Positions 31,846 through 40,304 of a DNA stretch of 64,000 bases are shown here, piece by piece. This DNA is from JAPSGM01 sp963777045 (GTDB lineage Bacteria; Chloroflexota; Limnocylindria; QHBO01). Made by a program: the position numbers and the translations under genes. The stretch covers positions 62,001-126,000 of the forward strand of contig CAVZPD010000009.1 of the NCBI GenBank assembly GCA_963777045.1, given 5' to 3'. The stretch's first letter is position 1; each line of letters starts with the position of its first letter. The notes beneath the pieces were generated by a model. The model searched no databases. It had not been told where the DNA came from and saw only the letters and a program-made list of their open reading frames with translations.

Positions 31846-32121
31846 ATGGCCGACGAGAACAGCCCAGCTCGGAAGCAGGAGCCCATGAGCGTCCGCGATG
31901 CCGGACGCAAGGGGGGCAAGGCGACGCGCGCCAGGTACGGCCCCGAGTTCTTTGCCGAGATCGGCCAGAAGGGTGGCAAGGCGGTCAGCAAGCGCTACCC
32001 GTCCGCGCACTTCCAGGAGATCGGTCGCAAGGGCGGCCGTCGCGTCGCGGAGCTGGTGGAGCGCGCGAAGCAGATCGAGCAGGAGAGCGCCGGCGAGGCC
32101 GGCGGTCAATCCTCCGAGTAG
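31846..32121 (+). CDS. KGG-repeat stress-induced protein
   Basis: The 91-residue hydrophilic protein contains three KGG repeats: AGRKGGKATRARYGPEFF, IGQKGGKAVSKRYP, IGRKGGRRVAEL. This is the con-10/GsiB-like family of small, probably disordered, desiccation- or starvation-induced proteins. GAGGAGC lies upstream of the ATG. Its stop overlaps the convergent molybdopterin oxidoreductase gene by 16 bp. A stress role is inferred from the family. Confidence 0.85.
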   Translation: MADENSPARKQEPMSVRDAGRKGGKATRARYGPEFFAEIGQKGGKAVSKRYPSAHFQEIGRKGGRRVAELVERAKQIEQESAGEAGGQSSE

Positions 32122-32711
32122 CGCTCCTCCCTCCACGGATCGGCCGAGTTCGAGTAGCCGTTCCGCTCCCAGAACCCCAGCCGGTCGTCGCGGCTGAACT
32201 CCACGCCCCGAAGCCACTTGGCGCTCTTCCAGAAGTACTTGCCAGGCACGATCGCGCGCAGCGGATACCCGTGATCAGGCTCCAGGGGGCGGCCGTCGTA
32301 GCTCCACGCCAACACGCATTGGGGATCCATTGCGAACTCCAGGGGCACGTTGGCGGTGTAGCCGCCCTCCGAGTGGAAGATCACGAAACGCGTGTCGGCC
32401 GCCGGCTGCGCCACCTCGGCGATGTGGGTGAAGGGAACCCCCTCCCAGGTGGTGTCGAGCTTCGACCAGCGGGTCACGCAGTGGATGTCCAGCGTGACGG
32501 TGGCCGTCGGCAGCTGCCGGAACTCGCCCCAGTTGAGGGTGAAGGGCGTGCCCACCTCGCCGAAGACGCGGAAGTCCCATCGGCCCAGGTCCGGATAGTC
32601 CGGCGTCCGGCCGAAGTGGAGGACCGGGAACTTCTCGGTCAGGACCTGGCCCGGCGGGATGCGCTTCGCGATCTCCGGGTCGTCGGAAGGGCGCTGCCAC
32701 TTGAACACCAT
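32106..32711 (-). CDS. Sulfite-oxidase-like molybdopterin oxidoreductase
   Basis: The 201-residue protein has the SUOX-fold core of YedY/MsrP-like enzymes: LTEKFPVLHFG, WDFRVFGEV, the Mo-coordinating Cys78 in LDIHCVTRWSK, WEGVPF and GYPLRAIVPGKYFWKSAKWLRGVEF. It has no Tat signal and no C-terminal dimerisation domain, so it seems a short cytosolic member of the 'sulfite oxidase-like oxidoreductase' group. The electron partner and substrate are unknown. ATG 32711 is chosen because upstream sequence is Ala/Arg-rich and unlike the family. Confidence 0.87.
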   Translation of the reverse strand: MVFKWQRPSDDPEIAKRIPPGQVLTEKFPVLHFGRTPDYPDLGRWDFRVFGEVGTPFTLNWGEFRQLPTATVTLDIHCVTRWSKLDTTWEGVPFTHIAEVAQPAADTRFVIFHSEGGYTANVPLEFAMDPQCVLAWSYDGRPLEPDHGYPLRAIVPGKYFWKSAKWLRGVEFSRDDRLGFWERNGYSNSADPWREERYSED

Positions 32712-32787
32712 GTGCGGATCGTGCACGGGAGGGTGCGTGCCGTCAATGGATCTGGCGCAGGGAGCGTCGGCCATGTCAGCCGCGTGT

Positions 32788-32825
32788 CGTACGGCACGTG
32801 CGGCACTGGCGGCGCGTGCCGTACG
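32788..32825. terminator. Perfect 11-bp hairpin between the aminotransferase and oxidoreductase genes
   Basis: CGTACGGCACG (32788-32798) and CGTGCCGTACG (32815-32825) flank a 16-nt loop that contains a partial repeat of the arm. It lies 64 nt past the end of the aminotransferase gene on the minus strand. Without a T-tract its role as terminator is uncertain; a protein-binding palindrome is the alternative. Confidence 0.45.
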
Positions 32826-32888
32826 AGCGGCCCCTGACGACCGCGGCACCCGACCTCCCGCAACGTGCCTGCCCCCGACCGGTCGTCG

Positions 32889-35181
32889 TCAGGCTGGCGC
32901 CAGCACCCAGTCGAGCATCTTGACGATCAGCTCAGCCTCGTCCCGCGCGAGGCAGAGCGGCGGCCTGATCTTCAGCACGTTCCCCTCGCGTCGTGTCGTC
33001 CCGATCAGCACGCCTCGCTCCCGCATCGCCTCACGCACACCCGCGGCCAGCTCACGGCTCTCCAGCTCCACGCCCACCATCAGGCCGCGCCCGCGGACGT
33101 CCAGGATGGACCGATGTCGTGGCATCAGCCCGGATAGCTGCTCCCGCAGGAAGGCCCCGGTGGCGGCGGCGTTGCCGACCAGCCCCTCGTCCTCGATGAC
33201 GTCCAGGACGGTGATGGCGGCGACACAGGCGACAGGGTTTCCTCCGAACGTGCTGAAGAACTCGGTCTCGGACGCCAGCCGGTCCGCCAGCTCGGCGCGG
33301 GTGATGACCGCGGCGACCGGGTGACCGTTGCCCATCGGCTTACCCAGGGTCACGACGTCGGGCGTCACGCCCCAGTCCGGGAAGCTCCACAGCCCCTCGC
33401 CGGTGCGCCCGTGGCCGGCCTGCACCTCGTCTGCCACGTAGAGGGCGCCGGCCGCTCGCGCGGCATGGACCAGCGCGGCGACCACGGCCGGGTCGGGCGC
33501 GAAGATGCCGTCCGAGGTGAAGAGGCCGTCCAGATAGAGGGCGGCGGGACGGTGCCCGCGCGACGCAAGGCGGGCGACTGCGGCCTCCATCTCCATCCGC
33601 GCCGCCACCGGATCCGCCGGCGCCGCGTATCCGGGACGGAAGGTATCGGGGGCAGCGAAGGTCTCCACGTGCGACGGCTGCCGCTCGTGCGGCCACTCGG
33701 AGGGCGACATGTCGTCGATCGCGGCGGTGACCCCGTGGTAGGCCCAGGCGGTGACCAGGGAACCATCGGCGCCGGTTGCGATGCGCGCCAGGCGCCAGGC
33801 GAGGTCGTTCGCCTCGCTGCCGGAGTTGACGAACATCACCGTGTCCAGGCCAGCGGGGAGCGTCGCTGTCAGGCGCTCGGCCAGCTCGACCACGGCCTCG
33901 TGCAGGTAGCGGGTGTTCGTGTTGAGCGTCGCCGACTGGCGTGCGATGGCATCGGCAACGCGGGGGTGCTCGTGCCCGACCACCGGCACGTTGTTGTAGG
34001 CGTCCAGGAAGGGATGCCCACCGGCGTCGAAGATCCACGAACCGCTGCCGCGCACCAGGTGGAGCGGCCGCCGGTAGGTGAGCGGCGCCAGGGCGTTGCC
34101 CAGCGCGCGGCGTCGTCGCAGCAGCAGGTCGTCGGTGGCGGCCGGCACGGCGTCGCGGCCCGTCGCCGGAGCCAGCGCCAGTGCTGCCAGTCGCTGCCCG
34201 GCCGCGTCGAAGCCCGCCACCTCCAGCTGTCGGAGCAGATCCCAGGCCGGCGCTTCCCAGCCGGTGATGTACGCGTTGTCAGGGTAGCGCTGCGTCCGCC
34301 AGGCGCTGATCAGGATCGTCTGCGCCATTCGGCCGGCCAGGAGGTCGCCCAGCAGCTCGGCCTCCTGTCGCTCCAGGCGGACGACCGAGGTGAAGCCGGC
34401 CAGGAAGGCGGCGGCCACGTCGAAGATGTCGTCCCTGTCGCGTACCAGCGACTGCAGCGTGGCTGGCACGTCGAGCACCAGCGCGGTGTGCGCCATGTCG
34501 CCGAAGTCGATCACCCCGCTGATCTCGCCGTCGGAACCGATGAGCAGGTTGTCGAGCGTCACGTCGTTGTGGATGACCTGCGCCCGCAGCGACGGGAAAG
34601 CCGGCTCCACCCGCTCGACGAAGCGGTCGAGGACCGTCTCGAGCAGCCGGCGGCGCGCCGGGTCGCTCACCAGCGCCGCGTGCGCCATCAACCCGGGCAG
34701 CTGCTTCTGGTCCCACTCGATGGCCCGTCCCGCCGCCGGATGGAAGAAGCCGCGCAGGGCATGCGAGAGGCGGCCGGTGACCTCGCCGATGCGCCGGATG
34801 GTGGTGAAGTCCAGCGCACCGGGCTCCAGGTTGCGGCCCGGCATCAGGGGGAGGAGCCGGACCAGGTGGGCGACAGAGTCGACCGTGGCGCTGCCGATGG
34901 GCGAACCACCGCGGGTGGGGTGCGCGCGCGGGACCGGCAGCTCCGGGATCCATCCGCGCGATGCGCTCGACGGCGGCGACCTCCATCTCGACCACGCCCG
35001 GATCCTCGGCCGGGTTCGAGACCTTGAGCACCCACTGCCCGCCGATCCGGAAGTTCTGGTCGCGCTCGCTGACCATCGGCTCGGCGCTGCCTTCGACGCC
35101 GAAGAGGTCGCGCGCGACGCGCGCGGCGTCCTCGTTGGTGAGCGCGGGCGGGGCGGCGTGCATGACGCCGGCGGTCTCCAT
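32889..35181 (-). pseudogene. Phosphotransferase-class III aminotransferase fusion, split by a frameshift
   Basis: Reading from ATG 35181, the first frame encodes an APH-type kinase N-lobe (SERDQNFRIGGQWVLKVSN) down to IARMDP. The frame then shifts by one base at about 34943-34947 (CCCGG on the minus strand), and the second frame continues ELPVPRAHPTRGGSPIG without loss. It then gives the kinase catalytic VIHNDVTLDNLL and VIDFGD. A class III aminotransferase follows, with FVNSGSEAND, DEVQAGHGRTG and PLP lysine in TLGKPMGNG. The joined product would be about 763 residues, a known fused architecture in bacteria. One base deletion restores it, so this is a recent lesion or a sequencing error. 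Substrate is unknown. Confidence 0.8.
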
Positions 35182-35189
35182 CGGGCCAG

Positions 35190-35195
35190 ATGCTA
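35190..35195 (-). promoter_or_regulatory. Putative -10 element TAGCAT (minus strand)
   Basis: Ends 8 nt upstream of ATG 35181 of the kinase-aminotransferase gene; faces the ligase promoter 8 bp away. Confidence 0.45.
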
Positions 35196-35203
35196 CACGC
35201 CGC

Positions 35204-35209
35204 TAGACT
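35204..35209 (+). promoter_or_regulatory. Putative -10 element TAGACT for the DNA ligase gene
   Basis: Ends 7 nt before ATG 35217. Together with the minus-strand hexamer at 35190-35195 it makes a very compact divergent promoter. Confidence 0.45.
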
Positions 35210-35216
35210 CGGCCCC

Positions 35217-36938
35217 ATGGCTGGCACGTCGTTCGCCGAGTTCGCGCGGGTGGCGGGGGAGGTGAGCGCCACGCGTTCCAGGCTGCAGAAGCGCGACCTG
35301 CTGGCCGCCTACCTGCGCGAGCTCCCGCCAGGCGACCTGCAGGTGGCCGCCACGTTCCTGTCCGGGCGCCCGCTGCCGGTCGCCGGGGATCGGCTGGGAC
35401 TTGGCTGGGTGCAGCAATCGCAGGCACTGGCGGCTGCTTCCCGAGCCGATGCGGATGCCCTCAACGCCGCCTACCTGCGCCATTCCGATTTCGGCGATGC
35501 CGCCGCCGACCTCCTGTCCGATCGCGCCCCGGCAGGACCGGCGCTGGCCCTTCGCGATCTCGCCGATGGCTTTCGCGCCATGAGCGAGGCGCCCTCCGCC
35601 GATGCCCGCGTGGAGCTGATGGCGCGCCTCTTCATCCGCGCGTCCGCCGAGGAGGCCCGCTTCATCGGGCGCGTGGCCTCGCGGGAGCTGCGCATCGGCC
35701 TGCGCGAGGGGCTGCTGGAGGAGGCGATCGCGGCGGCCTTCGATCGGCCGCTGGATGCAGTCCGACGCGCCCACATGCTGCTCGGCGAGCCGGGCGAAGC
35801 GGCCCTGCTGGCGAGCACTGGACAGCTCGACCAGGCGTCGCTGCACCTGGGTCGGCCGATCCGCTTCATGCTCGCCTCGCCGGTCGCGGATTCGGCCGAG
35901 GTGATGCGGCGCGTCGGCGACGAGGCCTGGATCGAGGACAAGTACGACGGCATCCGCGCCCAGCTGCACCTCGCCGACGGCGCGCCGCGGCTGTTCAGCC
36001 GCGATCTCAACCAGATCGGCGTCTCGTTCCCGGAGGTCATGGCGGGCGCGGCAGGCATCGAGCACAGGCTCGTCATCGACGGCGAGCTGGTCCCGTACCG
36101 GGCCGGATCGGTCCTCGACTTCGCCAGCCTGCAGACCCGGCTGGGGAGGGTCGATCCTCCGGCTGCGCTGCTCGAGCAGGTCCCCGTCGTGCTCGTGGCC
36201 TTCGACCTGCTGCACCTGGATGGACGCGACCTGCTGGAGACTCCGCTGCGCGAGCGCCGTGCCGCGCTGGAGGCGCTGGAGCTGCCGGAGGCCACCGGCG
36301 AGCGCTTCCTCTACTCGCACCTCGCGACGGCTCGCTCGGCCGAGGAGGTGGACGCCCACTTCGACGACGCGCGCGAACGCCACAACGAGGGGCTGATGGT
36401 CAAGGATCCCGCGTCGGCCTACCAGCCGGGTCGACGCGGTCTCGGCTGGCTGAAGCTGAAGAAGGCGTTGGCGACGCTCGACTGCGTGGTGGTGGGCGTG
36501 GAGTGGGGGCATGGCAAGCGCCGCGGTGTCCTGAGCGACTACACGTTCGCGGTGCGCGCGTCAGATGATGCGGACGCACCGCTGCTGACGATCGGGAAGG
36601 CCTACACCGGCCTGACCGATGCCGAGATCGCCGCCATGACCGAGCACTTCAAGGCGACCACGCTGCGGGACCACGGGCGCTACCGGACGGTGGCACCCGA
36701 GGTCGTGGTGGAGATCGCGTTCGACCGCCTGATGCGATCGAAGCGCCACCGCTCCGGCTTCGCGCTGCGCTTCCCCCGGATCGTTCGCATCCGCGACGAC
36801 AAGGCGCCGGCGGAGATCGACACCCTGGCCAGCGTGGAGTCGCTCTTCGCCGAGCAGGCGTCGGGGCGGATCCTGCTGGCCACCGGTGAGCGTGGGGAGA
36901 CGGAGCGCATTGCCGCCACGGCCGGAGTGGAGGAGTAG
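35217..36938 (+). CDS. ATP-dependent DNA ligase
   Basis: Ligase of 573 residues with all three domains. The N-terminal DNA-binding domain covers about 1-200. The adenylation domain has motif I EDKYDGIRAQLH (nucleophile Lys242), FSRDLNQIG, IDGELVPY (motif III), FDLLHLDG, EGLMVKDPASAYQPGRRG (motif IV) and WLKLKK (motif V). An OB-fold domain follows (LDCVVVGVEWGHGKRRG to ALRFPRIVRIRDDK). It seals nicks using ATP. Unlike the ligase-fold proteins at 8.1 and 41.3 kb, this one keeps every catalytic residue. Confidence 0.95.
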   Translation: MAGTSFAEFARVAGEVSATRSRLQKRDLLAAYLRELPPGDLQVAATFLSGRPLPVAGDRLGLGWVQQSQALAAASRADADALNAAYLRHSDFGDAAADLLSDRAPAGPALALRDLADGFRAMSEAPSADARVELMARLFIRASAEEARFIGRVASRELRIGLREGLLEEAIAAAFDRPLDAVRRAHMLLGEPGEAALLASTGQLDQASLHLGRPIRFMLASPVADSAEVMRRVGDEAWIEDKYDGIRAQLHLADGAPRLFSRDLNQIGVSFPEVMAGAAGIEHRLVIDGELVPYRAGSVLDFASLQTRLGRVDPPAALLEQVPVVLVAFDLLHLDGRDLLETPLRERRAALEALELPEATGERFLYSHLATARSAEEVDAHFDDARERHNEGLMVKDPASAYQPGRRGLGWLKLKKALATLDCVVVGVEWGHGKRRGVLSDYTFAVRASDDADAPLLTIGKAYTGLTDAEIAAMTEHFKATTLRDHGRYRTVAPEVVVEIAFDRLMRSKRHRSGFALRFPRIVRIRDDKAPAEIDTLASVESLFAEQASGRILLATGERGETERIAATAGVEE

Positions 36939-36989
36939 CGGGGCGGTGGATCTTGCCGCCTGCGAAACGCAGTGCGGCTGATCCGAGGC

Positions 36990-36995
36990 TACGAT
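36990..36995 (+). promoter_or_regulatory. Putative -10 element TACGAT for the methyltransferase gene
   Basis: Ends 8 nt before ATG 37004; leaderless-type spacing. Confidence 0.45.
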
Positions 36996-37003
36996 TCCGA
37001 GCC

Positions 37004-37780
37004 ATGAGTACCGACGAGCAGGACCTCCCCGAGTACGTGCGGCGCAACCGCGCCTACTGGGACGGACTGGCGCCCGAGTACGCGCGCCACGGCGCGAAGA
37101 GCTGGGCATCCGATCCGCGCTGGGGGATCTGGGGCGTCCCCGAGTCCCAGGTCCGGCTGCTGCCCGACCTCGATGGCAGGGACGCGATCGAGCTTGGCTG
37201 CGGCACGGCCTACGTCTCCGCCTGGCTGGCGCGCCGTGGCGCGAAGGTGACGGGCATCGACAACTCCCCCGCCCAGCTGGAGACGGCGCGCCAGCTGCAG
37301 CGCGAGCACGCGCTCGAATTCCCGCTCCTGCTCGGCAACGCCGAGGAAGTGCCGCTCCCCGACGCGAGCTTCGACTTCGCCATCAGCGAGTACGGCGCCG
37401 CCCTGTGGGCCGATCCCCATCGCTGGGTGCCCGAGGCGGCGCGCCTGCTGCGCCCCGGCGGCGAGCTCGTCTTCCTCACCAACGGGCTGATCGCCATCCT
37501 CTGCGTGCCCGAGACGGAGGCAGAGGGGCCGGCCACCGAGCGGTTGCTGCGGCCGTATTTTGGGCTGCACCGCCAGGAGTGGCCGGACTCCGAGGGGGTG
37601 GAGTTCCACCTCGGCTACGGCGACTGGATCCGGCTGCTCCGCGCGAACGGCTTCGAGGTCCTGGACATGATCGAGCTGCGCCCGCCCGAGGGCGCAGCCC
37701 AGGTCGACTTCTGGGTCACGCCGGAGTGGGCTCGCCGGTGGCCGAGCGAGGAGATCTGGAAGGCGCGGAAGCGTGGGTAG
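37004..37780 (+). CDS. SAM-dependent class I methyltransferase
   Basis: Methyltransferase of 258 residues. The SAM-binding loop is IELGCGTAYVSAWLARRG, followed by GIDNSPAQLETAR (acidic ribose-binding residue) and GNAEEVPLPDASFDFAISEYG. The C-terminal half carries a Trp/Tyr-rich substrate region. It belongs to the large UbiE-like methyltransferase_11 group; the acceptor cannot be predicted. It starts 65 bp after the ligase gene, with its own putative promoter. Confidence 0.88.
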   Translation: MSTDEQDLPEYVRRNRAYWDGLAPEYARHGAKSWASDPRWGIWGVPESQVRLLPDLDGRDAIELGCGTAYVSAWLARRGAKVTGIDNSPAQLETARQLQREHALEFPLLLGNAEEVPLPDASFDFAISEYGAALWADPHRWVPEAARLLRPGGELVFLTNGLIAILCVPETEAEGPATERLLRPYFGLHRQEWPDSEGVEFHLGYGDWIRLLRANGFEVLDMIELRPPEGAAQVDFWVTPEWARRWPSEEIWKARKRG

Positions 37781-37801
37781 CCGCGGCTGGCCGCAGGCGG
37801 G

Positions 37802-37807
37802 TAGCAT
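37802..37807 (+). promoter_or_regulatory. Putative -10 element TAGCAT, leaderless type
   Basis: Ends 6 nt before ATG 37814. Confidence 0.4.
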
Positions 37808-37813
37808 CGGTCC

Positions 37814-38449
37814 ATGAGCGCCTTCGAGAGCGACGCCTTCGGCCCGGCATCACTGCGCAACGCCGGGGTGGACCTGTACACATCCGCCTACCGGGTCTCG
37901 GGGACGATGACGACGAGGTTCAGCCGCGTCGCGGACATCGTCAACCAGCTGACCTCGTCGCACCTCGTCGTCGAGCAGGCCACTGTCAGCGAGTACGCCG
38001 ACGCCAGCGCCACCCTGGGTGCGCAGCAGGTGCTCGTCTCGATGGACGAGGTGCTCTTCATGGTGGTCGGCGAGTCGGCGGCCCAGGCGCGACCCGAGAT
38101 GCGGATTCCGAAGCGTCCGGTCCGCGCCCAGCTCGCTCTCCCGCCGTTCCGGATCACCGGCAAGGTCTTCGTGCCGCAGGGAAGCCGTCCAACCGATGGC
38201 ATCCTGAACGCCGGTGACCGATTCCTGACCATGACCGAAGTGACGGTGGTCTGCGGCGAGCACCCGGAGCTGGGTCGCACGGCCGACGCGGCGGCGATCC
38301 AGCGGCGGCTCGCGCACCTCGTGCTCGTCACCGACGACGAGCACGAGGACGAACTGCTCGCGGATGTGCTCGACCGCGACACCGCGGAGAAGTGGCTTCA
38401 GCGCCCTCGCGCGGAGGAGGACGGCGCCGACCGCGAGTCGGGCTTCTAG
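37814..38449 (+). CDS. Hypothetical protein
   Basis: The 211-residue soluble protein is not recognised. It appears mixed alpha/beta (YRVSGTMTTRFSRVADIVNQLTS, then QQVLVSMDEVLFMVVGE and FRITGKVFVPQGSRPTDGIL), with an acidic C-terminus. There is no signal peptide or membrane segment. Its end overlaps the convergent NERD-like gene by 4 bp. Codon use matches neighbours. Confidence 0.7.
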   Translation: MSAFESDAFGPASLRNAGVDLYTSAYRVSGTMTTRFSRVADIVNQLTSSHLVVEQATVSEYADASATLGAQQVLVSMDEVLFMVVGESAAQARPEMRIPKRPVRAQLALPPFRITGKVFVPQGSRPTDGILNAGDRFLTMTEVTVVCGEHPELGRTADAAAIQRRLAHLVLVTDDEHEDELLADVLDRDTAEKWLQRPRAEEDGADRESGF

Positions 38450-39195
38450 GTCCGGAGCGCCGCCGCTCGCGCCTCGCGCATGGCGCTGGCATCGGCCGCG
38501 TCCATGACGGCCTGCACGAAGCGGCCGACGCGCGCGGCATCCATGCGTTGCACGCGCCCGACGCGCTGCGCGAACCATGGCGCGTTGTCGGTCGTCACCA
38601 CTTCGCTGCCCGGCTCCTCGAGCACGATGATGCTCGAGGGCAGGGGGAAGGCGACGAGCGGCGTGACGGGAGTAGCTGGATCGTCGGTTGCGCCGCGGGC
38701 CCAGGCCGCTACCGCCTCTGCCACGGCGGCGGCCTCGAAGGAGGGATTGGTGCGGCACGGGATCCAGCCGGAGCGGCCCTTGGTGTCGTACTCCCAGGCA
38801 CGTCCTCGCACGCGGTAGCGTCCTCGCCAGCGCCGCGCAACCAGCGCGTGCACGCCGGGGGGTCCGATGAGGAGGGCGGCGAGGTCGTCGGGCACGCCGG
38901 GGAGGCGCGGGGCGATGAGCAGGGCGTACGCGTCGTCGAAGGCCGGCGCCAGCATCCGTGCCAGGTCCTCGCCGACGGGGCCACGTTCGCGTCCGAGTGC
39001 GCGGATGAGCCACGCCAGCCCGACGCCGATGCCGAGTGCCGCGCTCAGCGCCAGGGCTCCAACTGCTGTCAGCCGGTCGCCGGGCAGCATGCTCATGAGC
39101 AGGACGGCGAGCATCCCGACCAGCAGCATGCCGAGCGAGAGGGCGAGGGCCCAGCGCCGCTCGTGGTTGACCGACCTGGGTCGAATCAGGCGCAT
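38446..39195 (-). CDS. Membrane protein with NERD-like domain
   Basis: The 249-residue protein starts with two membrane helices (about 15-40 and 44-66). A cytoplasmic domain follows with LLIGPPGVHALVARRWRGRYRVRG, the pattern of the NERD nuclease-related domain (usually ..PGGVFVIEVKNWSG..). In the canonical motif an Asp/Glu and Lys are catalytic; here the core is VHALVARRWRG, so the E-x-K pair is lost. It may therefore be non-catalytic. Assignment to NERD is by pattern and moderate. Confidence 0.55.
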   Translation of the reverse strand: MRLIRPRSVNHERRWALALSLGMLLVGMLAVLLMSMLPGDRLTAVGALALSAALGIGVGLAWLIRALGRERGPVGEDLARMLAPAFDDAYALLIAPRLPGVPDDLAALLIGPPGVHALVARRWRGRYRVRGRAWEYDTKGRSGWIPCRTNPSFEAAAVAEAVAAWARGATDDPATPVTPLVAFPLPSSIIVLEEPGSEVVTTDNAPWFAQRVGRVQRMDAARVGRFVQAVMDAADASAMREARAAALRT

Positions 39196-39212
39196 CTGAC
39201 GGCCCCCGCTGC

Positions 39213-39218
39213 TAGGCT
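39213..39218 (+). promoter_or_regulatory. Putative -10 element TAGGCT for the OsmC gene
   Basis: Ends 6 nt before ATG 39225, inside the 29-bp gap to the divergent NERD-like gene. Confidence 0.4.
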
Positions 39219-39224
39219 GATGGC

Positions 39225-39704
39225 ATGTCCAGCCTGTCCGTCCTGGCCACCTTCGCCGACCCCGAACAGGGGATGCACGTGGCGGCGAAGAGCGGCTCCG
39301 GGTTTCCCATCGAGCTCGATTCCTCCGCAGGCGGAGAAGCTCGGGCCGGCGCCAGTCCGACGGAGGCGGTGCTGGCCGCCCTGGCCGGCTGCACCTCGAT
39401 GGACGTTGCGAGCATCCTGCGCAAGAAGCGGCAGGTGCCCGCCCGCTACGAGATCGCAGTCAGCGGCGAGCGGACGGAGGAGCACCCGCAGGTCTTCACG
39501 TCCATCGTGGTGGAGCACCGGGTCACGGGGGACGTTGACCCCGAAGCGGTGCGTCGGTCGGTGGAGCTCTCGGCGACGCGCTACTGCCCGGTGAGCGCCA
39601 TGCTGTCGCACGGAGTGCGCATCGAGCATCGCTATCGGTTGGCCAGGAGCGAGCAGGACGACGAGCCGGTGAGCGCCCTGGTGGTCGTCACCGGTCCGGG
39701 CTGA
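39225..39704 (+). CDS. OsmC/Ohr-family protein
   Basis: The 159-residue protein has the OsmC fold signatures SPTEAVLAALAGCTSMDVASIL and SATRYCPVSAMLSHGV. Both peroxidatic-type cysteines, Cys56 and Cys121, are present. It is closest to the YhfA-like subgroup. OsmC/Ohr proteins reduce organic hydroperoxides with dithiol cofactors; the YhfA subgroup is less characterised. Confidence 0.88.
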   Translation: MSSLSVLATFADPEQGMHVAAKSGSGFPIELDSSAGGEARAGASPTEAVLAALAGCTSMDVASILRKKRQVPARYEIAVSGERTEEHPQVFTSIVVEHRVTGDVDPEAVRRSVELSATRYCPVSAMLSHGVRIEHRYRLARSEQDDEPVSALVVVTGPG

Positions 39705-39720
39705 GCGCCAGCCGCGGCGG

Positions 39721-40158
39721 TCACGAGGCGGATCGCAGCTCGCGTGGGGCGTCGACCGCTTCGAGCACCGCGTCTCCGAAGTCCTCAATGTCGAACGGCT
39801 TGGCCACCACCGGCCCGTAGGGGACCAGTTCGGCCAGTCTCTCGCGGCTGGCGGCCGAGACGAAGACGACCGGGATTCCGGGCCAGGCATCGCGCAGGAG
39901 CTCGGTGATGTCGCCACCATCCCCGTCGGGGAGCATGACGTCGACCACCAGCAGGTGGGGAAGCGCGAGGGCCATCAGGTCGCCCAGCTCGACGATCCGG
40001 TTGCAGACGACCACCGAGAAGCCGAGGTCGCGCAGGACATCGGCCTCGAGGGCAGCGATATCCGGATCGTCCTCCAGGACATAGGCACGCTGCTCGTCCG
40101 CGTCGGGCCAGGCGGCGGGCGCGCCGGTGGGCACGGGGCTTGCGGTCTGTTCGTCCAT
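39721..40158 (-). CDS. Single-domain response regulator (receiver only)
   Basis: The 145-residue protein has a 22-residue N-terminal extension and one receiver domain: YVLEDDPDIAALE (acidic pair), VVDVMLPDGDGGD (phospho-acceptor Asp73), VVFVSAAS (Ser101) and VAKPF (Lys120). It has no output domain, so it acts in a phosphorelay or by protein contact. No kinase is adjacent. ATG 40158 is chosen; an upstream ATG at 40179 is possible and neither has a good ribosome-binding site. Confidence 0.85.
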   Translation of the reverse strand: MDEQTASPVPTGAPAAWPDADEQRAYVLEDDPDIAALEADVLRDLGFSVVVCNRIVELGDLMALALPHLLVVDVMLPDGDGGDITELLRDAWPGIPVVFVSAASRERLAELVPYGPVVAKPFDIEDFGDAVLEAVDAPRELRSAS

Positions 40159-40304
40159 GCGCAGGAGTCTGCGCGACATCGCGCGGGGGCGGCAATGGCG
40201 TGATGGTCCTAGTCGGGCCGTTTGCGAGCGGGGTGTAGGATGCTCACCCTCGAAGTGCCGGCGGGCGAGCGGCGGACGTTCGAGCAAGGCAGGAGGCCAG
40301 CGAG

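Noticed and set aside
34935..34955. Programmed frameshifting in the kinase-aminotransferase gene
   Set aside because: No slippery heptamer, stimulatory stem or upstream Shine-Dalgarno was found; a one-base indel is simpler.
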